DNA of 64,000 nucleotides from the NCBI RefSeq assembly GCF_003149455.1, contig NZ_QFFK01000001.1:62001-126000 (forward strand). The letters run 5' to 3'. The notes beneath the pieces were generated by a model. It was not told the DNA's origin. It did not search any database and was given only the letters and a program-made list of their open reading frames with translations. Below are positions 36,801 to 44,760 of this stretch, piece by piece. The stretch's first letter is position 1. Each line of letters begins with the position of its first letter. The stretch comes from Chitinophaga deserti (GTDB taxonomy: Bacteria; Bacteroidota; Bacteroidia; Chitinophagales; Chitinophagaceae). The translations under genes were made by a program, and so were the position numbers.

Positions 36801-37440
36801 TCTTCAGCACCTGGTAGCCGGTATTCCCAGTAACCTCTACGGGATCTATCATTGAAACTGCCGGTTCCAGAACAAAGTGAACCTTCCGCTCCCCGTCTAG
36901 CCGGTACTGCCGGCTGAGGAATCCGATGGAATTAACGACTAATGTCGATTTCGGTGCAACCCGTTCGATCTTGAATCGTCCGTTTCCATCACTAACACCG
37001 CCCTTATGTTCCCCTCTCACAATTACGGTAACACCGGGCAGGGGGCTGCCCTCCTTATCGGTGATCATCCCAAGAACGGTGATGGGTTCATCTTCCTTCC
37101 TGCGCTCGGGGTTCTTGCTTTCGAACAGGATGATATCGCCGCTGGAGAACATCCAGTCTACCGGATAATCCCCCAATACCTTATCCATCACTTCGCGGAT
37201 GGGGGTATTACGGAAGTGGACCGTGAGTTTTTTCTTTAAATCAACGATGGAATGTTCGCGGTTAACGTAGATGCGTGTTTGCGAATGTATCAGGTCAAAT
37301 ATTTCCTCAATGGTGTACGTACCTGATAAGGTAAAAGTGATCTCTTTAGAAGGCTTATCCTGGGCGTAGGCGGGGCCTGCCATTGTCAGGAACATGGTAA
37401 CTAAAAGTGTGTAGGCCAGAATCGCTGCAAATTTCCCCAT
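33877..37440 (-). CDS. SusC/RagA TonB-dependent transporter with STN domain
   Basis: An 1187-residue transporter. Signal peptide about 1-27; STN domain about 30-105 (ITFTLSGTYTIEEIFDLIHS); carboxypeptidase-like domain about 120-185 (VLGMITDKEGSPLPGVTVIV); plug about 215-345 with VTILKDATAAGVWGARSGNG; barrel to the C-terminus. STN plus nearby FecR and ECF genes indicate signal-coupled expression. The first 600 bases are near the genome's usual composition, but the barrel part becomes AT-rich, like the SusD gene. A terminator separates it from the sigma gene, so it has its own promoter. Confidence 0.94.
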   Translation of the reverse strand: MGKFAAILAYTLLVTMFLTMAGPAYAQDKPSKEITFTLSGTYTIEEIFDLIHSQTRIYVNREHSIVDLKKKLTVHFRNTPIREVMDKVLGDYPVDWMFSSGDIILFESKNPERRKEDEPITVLGMITDKEGSPLPGVTVIVRGEHKGGVSDGNGRFKIERVAPKSTLVVNSIGFLSRQYRLDGERKVHFVLEPAVSMIDPVEVTGNTGYQVLKKKQTPGAVSVIDSGFINRSTSFNILDRLEGGASGLIFLRTPEMAQYVSRLPDGADMGVYLRGFSTISPNKVNPNPLIVLDNFPYEGDIRNINPNDISNVTILKDATAAGVWGARSGNGVIVLTSKKGEYKEKMKVDFTTSFSLSMKPRLSYDRNYMSASDYIEVERILYNQGYFTSDLSNTSTFPMISPVVEILDRQDKGELSQIQVDNLLDRLKKNDLRSDIGRYSYRKALSQQYSIGIRGGTKDFTYYVSLGHDRNQSSMVRNRTERTTLISSNQFKPVKNLEITTLLNFSQQKIDAGNEINPKRMQMIGGKYKFMYPYASFFDESGNKSSIDQNLRGSYTDSLSKLGFLDWKYRPYDEIYNVHNNFSLQNLLLRATVKYSFLRYFNVEMNYQNERQMIFNQKYWDADSYYARNLINTYTVYNQTTKTINRALPLGGMMAIGDYDWRANSFRISTNFQRQYNSHIINAVLGGEIREMSATGFDRESVGYDNAKGIPVTNLNPSQIFPITPSGNATLRERINLAGENDGMLNRYLSAFVIINYNFLRKYDLTVIGRKDGTNMFGARTNESMRPFWSVGAGWHIDKEEFFHSEIVNTLRLRSSIGENGNINNSSAYLTATRGVDPLTGLPSSLIGNPANEDLSWEKVNMLNVGVDFTMFKQRLSGSIDVFSKNTTDLVQRIALAPQTGYTGAFLNSAEMKAKGLEATINGMWKIKKIQWYSRLNVTYITDKLTVYELPPSRQNIILNDPFFEVVFVKGSSLKGIFSYKWAGLDPKNGDPQGYLNGQVSKDYARILNNSSPDSLVYHGSAFPKWFGVLKNDFNYKNFNLSISISYKLNYYFRRSSIELGYADILNKSMNVDYQDRWRAPGDELSTHVPSLVYPSNEARNQFYQRSEVLVQRGDHIRLQDVRLSYQSPEKEKGLFRKYDIFCFASNLGILWRANKLRLDPDVTHANLNAGFFPQPLLISIGANLKL

Positions 37441-37559
37441 ACGGATTACATTACAAAATTTGGTTGTTTTGTACTTCTTTCGTTCTGGGAGCAGACTCCG
37501 GGGTACTTCACATGGAGATGGGCCATGGGGAATCCGGGGATTGTTTCATAAAATAAATA

Positions 37560-37587
37560 AAAATCCTATTTACAAAAATAGGATTTT
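37560..37587 (-). terminator. Terminator of the ECF sigma gene
   Basis: A perfect 12-bp stem AAAATCCTATTT / AAATAGGATTTT with loop ACAA and T-rich flanks on both strands, between the sigma stop and the SusC start. Confidence 0.8.
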
Positions 37588-37643
37588 CGCTTTTGTCTAA
37601 GCATGCTTGTGTTGTGTAGTCGATAGAACCCGCCATCGGGATG

Positions 37644-38180
37644 TTATCTCAGATTTTTTAACCGGTCGCGCAGGTTCTTCAGCGCGATTTTAATGTGGCT
37701 CTTCACTGTTTCGGGTTTCAGGTCCATTTCATGAGCCACCTGGAGGTGAGGCTTACCCTGCAGGTATGTTTTGGTGAAAGCCAGCCTCCGCTGTTCCGGC
37801 AAAGCCTGCACTGCATCACTCATTTTATCCCGGGAATCCCAGGCTTCCAGCTTTTCGCCCGGCTCGTACCGGGGTGCAGTTTCTATGAAACGTGCCATCT
37901 TACGATCGTCTGTCTGGATTTTGCGTTGCGTGCTGAGGCAGTTGTTCCGTACTGCGCGAAAAATATATGCCCGGTATTTTTCAGGTTCCACTTTGCTGAG
38001 ATGGTTGCCTGACCAAATCGCCACAAAGGTATCCTGCACTACATCTTCCGCCTCCCACATATCCTTCAGGACAGCATATGCTTCCACGATCAACCCTTTA
38101 CGGTGTTGCTCGAACAATTCCCGGATCAATTGATCCTTCGCCCCTGGATTGTTGTCTGACTTTAGATGTTCTTCCGGCAT
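37644..38180 (-). CDS. ECF sigma-70 factor
   Basis: A 178-residue sigma factor starting at MPEEHLKSD (an upstream Met is possible). Region 2: LIRELFEQHRKGLIVEAYAV and EDVVQDTFVAIW; region 4: ALPEQRRLAFTKTYLQGK and LQVAHEMDLKPETVKSHIKI. It should drive the adjacent SusC/SusD pair. Unlike the first sigma gene in the window, it lies downstream of its FecR gene, with a 67-residue reading frame between the two. Confidence 0.92.
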   Translation of the reverse strand: MPEEHLKSDNNPGAKDQLIRELFEQHRKGLIVEAYAVLKDMWEAEDVVQDTFVAIWSGNHLSKVEPEKYRAYIFRAVRNNCLSTQRKIQTDDRKMARFIETAPRYEPGEKLEAWDSRDKMSDAVQALPEQRRLAFTKTYLQGKPHLQVAHEMDLKPETVKSHIKIALKNLRDRLKNLR

Positions 38181-38394
38181 ATTAGCGCAATCAACGTTTA
38201 ATGAAGTGTTAAATATCACCCGCCTAATCCCCGAACAATCGAATCTCCGGAAAGTTTGCAGATGGCTGTTTCATATGCTTAAACGGAAATCTTCTTCACT
38301 GAAGTTAGTGAAAAATTGTAATGCAATAAAAGCGAAAATGTTAATCTCGCGTTAAGGACTTACTGGTCATGTCATGCATGCACCCCCGTAAAAA

Positions 38395-38427
38395 CAAATA
38401 TAATGGTTAACTCAGGGATTACACAAA
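38395..38427 (-). promoter_or_regulatory. Promoter candidate of the ECF sigma gene
   Basis: On the minus strand TTTG, 21 bases, then TATATTTG, a match to TTTG / TAnnTTTG. It is about 215 bases upstream of the sigma start codon, so the leader would be long. Confidence 0.35.
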
Positions 38428-38431
38428 CAAG

Positions 38432-38635
38432 TTAAAGGATATGCTCACTGTTCTTGACGATCTCCAAACGGTAACCTATCCGGGAAAGTAATTCACTGGA
38501 CTCATCCAGTAAATCCAACAGTTCCTCCCGCAGATTCGGGCCGTTTTCCCCCGCCCGGTGAACGAAATCATCCCAGCTTAGGTTGTCGGTCAAGAATATG
38601 ACTTGCAATCTGTTCGTCAAATATGAATTTTCCAT
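38432..38635 (-). CDS. Hypothetical 67-residue protein between FecR and sigma genes
   Basis: A short acidic protein reading MENSYLTNRLQVIFLTDN, then a helix-rich part (NLREELLDLLDESSELLS) and VKNSEHIL. It starts 43 bases after the FecR stop on the same strand. No family is known to me. Its position between an anti-sigma and a sigma gene suggests it may belong to that regulatory unit, but it could be an unrelated small gene. Confidence 0.45.
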   Translation of the reverse strand: MENSYLTNRLQVIFLTDNLSWDDFVHRAGENGPNLREELLDLLDESSELLSRIGYRLEIVKNSEHIL

Positions 38636-38677
38636 AATGAAAAAATTAATATATGGTCCTGATTTGCCTGAAATACT

Positions 38678-39826
38678 TTAGAAAATATGCAGCTCTTTAC
38701 CTTCGATCCGGTAGTGCAGGCCTTTCGTTACCCGCAAAATCTCCATGAAATCCTCCACCGGCTTATTTTTATCGAGCTTTACGTCGAATTTATAGGCTGC
38801 CAGCTCCGGTTTGTCTACTACCAGCTCCAACGAGTACCAACGCTGTATAGCTTTCGCAATCGTCTGGAAATCAGCCGCTTTAAAATAATACACCCCCTGC
38901 ATCCAGGAGAGTTTATCCTTTTGCTCGAACCGGCTCACTTCCATAGGCTTATTCGTCCGCCATACCGCTTCCTGCCCGGGCTTCAATATAGCCGTCCCCC
39001 CCTTGCCTGCTGCACGAACACTGCCACTTACCAGCGATGTGGCCACCACTCCTTCTTCATAGGTATTCACGTTAAAGCTGGTACCCAATACTTTGATCTC
39101 ACCCTGGGGCGTATGAACTATAAAAGGCTTACCGGCATCGGTAGTAACATTAAAATAAGCCTCCCCGCTTACTTCCACTTCCCGGCTGTTACCGGTAAAA
39201 GTGAATGGGAACCTGAGAGAGGTCCGGGAGTTCAGCCATACCTCGGTACCGTCTGACAGCACCAGCCTGCAATCCAGCCGCGGTGGCACCTCCAGCTGAT
39301 TCCAGCCGTCGGCCTGCCCGGTAGGGTCTTCATACCGCAGGGATTTATCGCTTTCCATATGCAGGCTTACCCGCGATATGAGCCGGGATGTATTAGGTGT
39401 AAGTACGATCCGGTCGCCACTACCCACTTTAAGGGTAACCTGGTCGGAGGTAAACTCCGGCTGCAGGCGGGCCATTTCCCGGATCTCAGGCTGCGGATGA
39501 TGAACGTAACGGGTATAAATAACCGCTCCTGCCATTAATATAATGGACGCAGCCGCCACATAACGGAAAACCCGGATCGTCCGGGAGGAACGTTCCGCGC
39601 TTTGCATAGCCTGGGCAGCCAGCTCGTCCCACCGTTTATTGGTCGGGCGCTCTTTGAGCAGCTCCAGCATCTCTGGTGAGTTGTACAGCTCTTCCAGCTC
39701 TTCACACATCTTCCTGATCTGTGGATCAGCCATTGCAGCTTCCAGCTCGGCATTCTCACTTTCGGTGGTAGCTTCTGCCAGTTTCTGCAGGTACAACTGC
39801 CGTATATGATCTAAATTTTCTGCCAT
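38678..39826 (-). CDS. FecR-family anti-sigma regulator
   Basis: A 382-residue inner-membrane protein. Cytosolic part about 1-80; one membrane helix about 84-105 (VFRYVAAASIILMAGAVIYT); periplasmic FecR domain with LDCRLVLSDGTEVWLNSRTSL and VSGEAYFNVTT; C-terminal FQTIAKAIQRWYSLELVVDKP, the STN-like contact. It is the first gene of the minus-strand unit FecR - small protein - sigma. About 164 bases separate it from the divergent GH92 gene. Confidence 0.94.
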   Translation of the reverse strand: MAENLDHIRQLYLQKLAEATTESENAELEAAMADPQIRKMCEELEELYNSPEMLELLKERPTNKRWDELAAQAMQSAERSSRTIRVFRYVAAASIILMAGAVIYTRYVHHPQPEIREMARLQPEFTSDQVTLKVGSGDRIVLTPNTSRLISRVSLHMESDKSLRYEDPTGQADGWNQLEVPPRLDCRLVLSDGTEVWLNSRTSLRFPFTFTGNSREVEVSGEAYFNVTTDAGKPFIVHTPQGEIKVLGTSFNVNTYEEGVVATSLVSGSVRAAGKGGTAILKPGQEAVWRTNKPMEVSRFEQKDKLSWMQGVYYFKAADFQTIAKAIQRWYSLELVVDKPELAAYKFDVKLDKNKPVEDFMEILRVTKGLHYRIEGKELHIF

Positions 39827-39943
39827 AAACTAAGAGGTGTTATATTAAAGATGGAATTTCCTACCCCGCAGGGGGTATCCCTCCAAAAATAAATTCAACC
39901 GGTAATCTAACAAATCATATCCAATCAACCGCTACCTAACAAG

Positions 39944-39959
39944 GCTAAAACGATTTATC
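39944..39959. promoter_or_regulatory. LacI operator candidate upstream of first GH92 gene
   Basis: GCTAAAACGATTTATC agrees at 14 of 16 positions with the site family GCWAAATCGATTTWGC seen at 49971. It lies 32 bases before the GH92 start codon and overlaps a TATCTTTA -7-like element. Confidence 0.5.
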
Positions 39960-39990
39960 TTTACTTAGATTAATCAATTCCTCCTTACAC

Positions 39991-42273
39991 ATGCGTTTAC
40001 TCTCCACCAGCTTCACTTTGCTGGCCCCCGTCCTGCTGTTTGCACAGGACCCGGCCAGCTACGTCAGGCCCATTATCGGGACCGCCAAAATGGGGCACAC
40101 CTACCCTGGCGCCACCGTCCCGTTCGGCATGGTCCAGCTTAGTCCGGACACAGACACCATTCCGTATGAAATGAACGGGAAGTACAATCCCGATGTTTAC
40201 CGCTACTGTGCCGGATACCAGTATGCCGACCCTACCATCACCGGGTTCAGCCACACCCACTTCAGCGGTACCGGGCATTCCGACCTGGGCGACTTCCTGC
40301 TCATGCCCGCCAACGGCCCTGTACAGCTCAATCCCGGAACGGCCAGCCACCCTGAAACCGGTTACCGCTCCCCGTTTTCTCACCAGAACGAAACCGCAGA
40401 GCCGGGTTATTACAAGGTATTGCTAGATGAAAGCCGCATCACCGCAGAGCTCACCGCCACCAACCGCACGGGTATGCACCGGTACACTTTCACCTCCGGC
40501 AACAACCCCCACATTGTTTTCGACCTCATGGCGAACCTGTACAACTACGCAAACAAGAATGTATGGACGTTTGTACGGGTTGAAAACGACACCCTGGTTA
40601 CCGGGTACCGTCAAACCTCAGGTTGGGGCCGCACCCGCACCCTTTATTTTGCCATGGCTTTTTCGAAACCCATCCGCAGTTATGGCCACCAGAATCTGGC
40701 AAGCGACGTGTACCGCGGCTTCTGGCGTAAATTCAACCAAACGGAGAATTTCCCCGAAATGGCCGGCCGTCAGATCAGGGCCTGGTTCGGCTTCGAAGCA
40801 AAGGCCGGAGAAAACGTAACCGTTAAATTCGCCCTCTCCCCTGTCAGCACCGAAGGCGCCTTAGGCAACCTCCGTGCAGAAAACCCCGGATGGGATTTCG
40901 ATGCCGTGCGCCAACAGGGCCGCGAAGCATGGAACCGGGAGCTCTCTAAAGTAAAAGTGGACATGCAGCAGCCGGGTGACCTTATCAACTTCTACACGGC
41001 TCTTTACCACACCTACCTCGGCCCCACCACCTATGCCGATGCAGACGGCTCCTACCGCGGAATCGATCAGAATAACCACAGTGCCAGCGGGTGGACCAAC
41101 TACAGCACTTTCTCCCTCTGGGATACCTACCGTGCCTTGCACCCCCTGTTCAACATCCTTCAGCCGGCCCGGAATGCCGACATGGTACGCTCGATGCTGG
41201 AACATTATAACCAAAGTGTGCACAAAATGTTGCCGGTATGGAGCCATCAGGGTAACGAAAACTGGTGCATGATCGGCTACCACAGCGTTTCGGTGATTGC
41301 AGACGCCATTATGAAAGGCAACATCAGCGGGTACGATGCCATGCAGGCCCTCGAGGCATGTGCAAACACTGCCCGTTACAAACCGTACGACGGTCTCGGG
41401 TATTATATGGAACTGGGATATGTGCCGGAAGACAAAAACGGTTCTTCCGTTTCCAAAACACTCGAATATGCCTACGACGACTGGTGCATTGCACAGGTAG
41501 CCAAAAAACTCGGCCGTAACGATCTCTATACGGAGTTCTCCAAACGCGCCGAAAACTACCGTAATGTATACGATGCAACTACCGGCTTTATGCGCCCACG
41601 CCTGAGCGACGGCTCCTTCCGGAAAGATTTTGATGTACTGAGCACCCATGGCCAGGGCTATATCGAAGGCAATGCCTGGAACTACAGTTTGTATGTACCA
41701 CATGCCCCGGAAGCTATGATCAGCATGATGGGCGGGAAGAAACAGTTCACCGGCCACCTCGATTCCCTGTTCACCATGCACCTCCCCGATGCGTTTTTTG
41801 CAGAAACGGAAGATATCACCCGCGAAGGCATTATCGGCAACTATGTTCATGGCAACGAGCCTGCCCACCATGCTGCATACCTCTATAACTGGACGGATGC
41901 TCCCTGGAAAACCCAGGAAAGGGTGCGCATGATCATTGAAAAAATGTACAAACCCACTCCGGACGGTCTTGGTGGCAACGACGACTGCGGACAGATGAGT
42001 GCCTGGTACCTCTTCACCGCCCTTGGCTTCTACCCCGTTTGCCCCGGCGCTACTGAATATGCATTGGGCAGCCCCGCTGTTGTATCAGCAGCAATAAAGC
42101 TGGAGAATGGCCAGACGTTTACAGTAAAAACGGTGAACCAAAGCCCGAAAAATGTTTATGTACAGAAAGCAGTGCTGAACGGCCGTGAGATAAGCCGCTT
42201 CATTCAGCACAGTGATATCATGAACGGTGGTACGCTCGTATTCCACATGAGTGCAAAGCCTGCAAAGCGGTAG
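39991..42273 (+). CDS. GH92 alpha-mannosidase, secreted
   Basis: A 760-residue exo-alpha-mannosidase; signal peptide MRLLSTSFTLLAPVLLFAQ. The N-terminal beta-sandwich begins YVRPIIGTAKMGHTYPGAT; the (alpha/alpha)6 domain has the GH92 catalytic elements: Glu about 559 in YIEGNAWNYS and the GNDDCGQMSAWYLFTALGFYP signature with Asp 664/665. Family members are calcium-dependent inverting enzymes. GNEPAHH near 615-621 (VHGNEPAHH) is the variant seen in alpha-1,2-mannosidases. Transcribed away from the FecR unit, with a LacI-type operator candidate ahead. Confidence 0.93.
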   Translation: MRLLSTSFTLLAPVLLFAQDPASYVRPIIGTAKMGHTYPGATVPFGMVQLSPDTDTIPYEMNGKYNPDVYRYCAGYQYADPTITGFSHTHFSGTGHSDLGDFLLMPANGPVQLNPGTASHPETGYRSPFSHQNETAEPGYYKVLLDESRITAELTATNRTGMHRYTFTSGNNPHIVFDLMANLYNYANKNVWTFVRVENDTLVTGYRQTSGWGRTRTLYFAMAFSKPIRSYGHQNLASDVYRGFWRKFNQTENFPEMAGRQIRAWFGFEAKAGENVTVKFALSPVSTEGALGNLRAENPGWDFDAVRQQGREAWNRELSKVKVDMQQPGDLINFYTALYHTYLGPTTYADADGSYRGIDQNNHSASGWTNYSTFSLWDTYRALHPLFNILQPARNADMVRSMLEHYNQSVHKMLPVWSHQGNENWCMIGYHSVSVIADAIMKGNISGYDAMQALEACANTARYKPYDGLGYYMELGYVPEDKNGSSVSKTLEYAYDDWCIAQVAKKLGRNDLYTEFSKRAENYRNVYDATTGFMRPRLSDGSFRKDFDVLSTHGQGYIEGNAWNYSLYVPHAPEAMISMMGGKKQFTGHLDSLFTMHLPDAFFAETEDITREGIIGNYVHGNEPAHHAAYLYNWTDAPWKTQERVRMIIEKMYKPTPDGLGGNDDCGQMSAWYLFTALGFYPVCPGATEYALGSPAVVSAAIKLENGQTFTVKTVNQSPKNVYVQKAVLNGREISRFIQHSDIMNGGTLVFHMSAKPAKR

Positions 42274-42275
42274 GC

Positions 42276-42305
42276 AAAAAAAAAACATCCCGGAGAACCG
42301 GGATG
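42276..42305 (-). terminator. Terminator of second GH92 gene
   Basis: Stem CATCCCGG / CCGGGATG with loop AGAA; on the minus strand it is followed by ten T. It lies between two convergent GH92 genes. Confidence 0.85.
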
Positions 42306-42364
42306 CGAAATTTACAGTGAACAATGAAATAGCATTGAGTGCTACTATTCCAGGATCTTTATAG

Positions 42365-44656
42365 TTATTTTCCAGAAGTAGTGAACGAATAAGGATAAGC
42401 AGACTCGTTTGTACCCCTTTGTTTATTAGGTTCTTTCCCCATCACCACTTTCATGATTCCACCCTGCTGGATAGCCGAATGGCTGATCCAGTTTGCATTG
42501 AGCGGCTTCCCGTTCAGGGAGATGCTTTGGGTATATACATTGGATTTACTGTTGCCAGGCGCTTCAATCACCAGCTTTTTACCGTTTTCCATCGTTACCG
42601 TCATTTTCGGGAAGAGGGGCGCGCCCAGTACATACTGGTCGGTACCGGGGCATACCGGGTAAAAGCCCATAGCTGAGAACACGTACCACGCGGAGGTTTG
42701 ACCATTATCTTCATCCCCGCAATACCCGTCCGGGCCGGCATGATAAAGGCGGTCCATTACCTGGCGTACCCAATACTGGGATTTCCAGGGCTGGCCTGCG
42801 TAGTTATAGAGGTAAATCATGTGCTGGATGGGCTGGTTGCCATGCGCATACTGCCCCATATTAGCGATCTGCATCTCACGGATCTCGTGAATCACGGAGC
42901 CATAATAGCTTTCGTCATATACAGGAGCCATTACGAATACGGAGTCGAGCATTTCGGAAAACTGTTTCCGTCCGCCCATGAGGCGTGCCAGGCCTTCCAC
43001 GTCGTGGAATACAGACCAGGTGTAGTGCCAGCTGTTTCCTTCGGTGAAAGCATCTCCCCACTTGAAGGGATTGAAAGGCGCCATGAACTTGCCGTCTTTA
43101 TTCTTACCGCGCATCAGCTTCGTTTCCGGATCAAAGATGTTACGGAAGTGCTGGCTGCGTTTTTTGAAGCGTTCTATTTCTTCCTGAGGGCGCTTCAGGG
43201 CTACTGCCAGTTTATAAATGGTAAAGTCGTCGTATGCATATTCCAGCGTACGGGCAGCGTTTTCATTGACGTCTACATCGTAAGGCACATAGCCGAGTTC
43301 GTTATAATACTTCACGCCTTTGCGGCCAACGGAAGTCAGCGGGCCTTCGTTCTCTGAGTTCTTCAGCAGTGCCTGGTACAGCGTTTCAATATCGTACCCG
43401 CGGATACCTTTCAGGTAGCTGTCGGCAATGAGGGAAGCGGAGTTGGAGCCTATCATACAGTCGCGGTGCCCGGGGCTTGCCCATTCAGGGAGCCAGCCAC
43501 TTTCCTTGTAAGTATTGGCAAGACCTTCCATGATCTGGCCGTTCAGCTCGGGGTACATGAGGGTATAGAAGGGGAATACGGCGCGGAAGGTGTCCCAGAA
43601 GCCGTTGTCGGTAAACATATAACCGGGGAGTACCTGTCCGTTGTAAGGACTGTAATGCACGATTTTATTCTGTGCGTCGTATTCGAAGAATTTGCGGGGG
43701 AAAAGCAGGGTGCGGTAGAGGCAGGAGTAGAAGGTACGCACCTGGTCGGAGGTTCCTCCTTCCACGGTAATGCGGCCAAGTTCTTTATTCCAGGCCTGTT
43801 TTGCTTTCTGTTTGGTGGTCTCGAAATTATCGGCTCCTACTTCGCGGCGGAGGTTGAGAGCAGCCTGTTCGTGACTGATGAAGGAAGAAGCGGCTTTTAC
43901 ATGCACGATCTCCCCTTTGGAAGTAGCGAAGCCAATGATGGCTCCGGCATGACCGGCTTTGAGCTCGAGAGTGTCTTTAGCCAGGCGGTTGCCATCCCAG
44001 GTATGGGCGAGGGCAAAGGGCTTATCGAACTGCAGGACGAAGTAATTTTTAAAGTTCTCGGGAACACCACCACTGTTGCGGGTGGAGTAGCCGATGATCT
44101 TTCTTTCGGCGGGGATGATTTTTATATAGCTGCCACGGTCGAAAGCGTCGATAACCACGAAGGCGCTATCGGTTTTAGGGAAAGTGAACCGGAACTGGGC
44201 GGCTCTTTCCGTGGGAGCTATTTCTGTGGTTACGTCGGCATCGGCGAGGTAAACACTATAATAGTAAGGTTTGGCGGTTTCTGCTTTGTGGGAGAACCAG
44301 CTGGCTCGGTCGTCCTGCGTAAACTTCATGCGGCCTGTAACGGGCATGAGGGAGAATTGGCCATAGTCATTGATCCAGGGGGAAGGCTGGTGGGTTTGTT
44401 TAAAACCGCGGATCTTATCGGCACTGTACTGATAAGCCCAACCGTTGCCATTCTGGTTGGTTTGCGGCATCCAGAAATTCATGCCCCATGGGGTGGCGAT
44501 GGCGGGATAGGTGTTACCGTTAGATAAACTGCCTTTTGAATCTGTACCCATGAGAGGGTTTACCCATTCTACCGGATCTGAGATCTTCTGAACTGTCTGA
44601 GCGTTTGCGTGAAAGCCTGCACATAATGCGACAAGGCACCAGCGGAATTTATTCAT
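42365..44656 (-). CDS. GH92 alpha-mannosidase, second copy
   Basis: A 763-residue enzyme with a signal peptide (MNKFRWCLVALCAGFHANAQ). N-terminal sandwich VEWVNPLMGTDSKGSLSNGNTYPA; catalytic part FTEGNSWHYTWSVFH and GDEDNGQTSAWYVFSAMGFYPVCPG. It differs from the first copy at GNQPIQH (versus GNEPAHH), so it may prefer another linkage (inference). A strong operator palindrome lies directly before the start codon and a hairpin separates it from the SusD gene, so it has its own promoter. Belongs with the SusC/SusD/LacI locus to its right. Confidence 0.93.
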   Translation of the reverse strand: MNKFRWCLVALCAGFHANAQTVQKISDPVEWVNPLMGTDSKGSLSNGNTYPAIATPWGMNFWMPQTNQNGNGWAYQYSADKIRGFKQTHQPSPWINDYGQFSLMPVTGRMKFTQDDRASWFSHKAETAKPYYYSVYLADADVTTEIAPTERAAQFRFTFPKTDSAFVVIDAFDRGSYIKIIPAERKIIGYSTRNSGGVPENFKNYFVLQFDKPFALAHTWDGNRLAKDTLELKAGHAGAIIGFATSKGEIVHVKAASSFISHEQAALNLRREVGADNFETTKQKAKQAWNKELGRITVEGGTSDQVRTFYSCLYRTLLFPRKFFEYDAQNKIVHYSPYNGQVLPGYMFTDNGFWDTFRAVFPFYTLMYPELNGQIMEGLANTYKESGWLPEWASPGHRDCMIGSNSASLIADSYLKGIRGYDIETLYQALLKNSENEGPLTSVGRKGVKYYNELGYVPYDVDVNENAARTLEYAYDDFTIYKLAVALKRPQEEIERFKKRSQHFRNIFDPETKLMRGKNKDGKFMAPFNPFKWGDAFTEGNSWHYTWSVFHDVEGLARLMGGRKQFSEMLDSVFVMAPVYDESYYGSVIHEIREMQIANMGQYAHGNQPIQHMIYLYNYAGQPWKSQYWVRQVMDRLYHAGPDGYCGDEDNGQTSAWYVFSAMGFYPVCPGTDQYVLGAPLFPKMTVTMENGKKLVIEAPGNSKSNVYTQSISLNGKPLNANWISHSAIQQGGIMKVVMGKEPNKQRGTNESAYPYSFTTSGK

Positions 44657-44660
44657 GTTG

Positions 44661-44674
44661 CAAAATCGATTTTG
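44661..44674. promoter_or_regulatory. LacI operator candidate before second GH92 gene
   Basis: CAAAATCGATTTTG, a perfect 14-bp palindrome with a central CG, ending 5 bases upstream of the ATG of the minus-strand GH92 gene. Confidence 0.6.
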
Positions 44675-44685
44675 TAAAGAAAGGG

Positions 44686-44709
44686 GGCCGGCCCAGGAAT
44701 GGGCCAGCC
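44686..44709 (-). terminator. Hairpin terminator between SusD and GH92
   Basis: Nine-bp stem GGCCGGCCC / GGGCCAGCC with one mismatch; the minus strand then reads CCCTTTCTTT. Placed 50 bases after the SusD stop codon. Confidence 0.6.
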
Positions 44710-44760
44710 GTTAGATGCTACTCTTTATTGTTTGTATGATAAGCACAAATTAATGTACGC

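Noticed and set aside
40861..41871. Minus-strand frame of 336 codons
   Set aside because: Antisense to the GH92 catalytic domain.
43466..44527. Plus-strand frame of 353 codons
   Set aside because: Antisense to the second GH92 gene.
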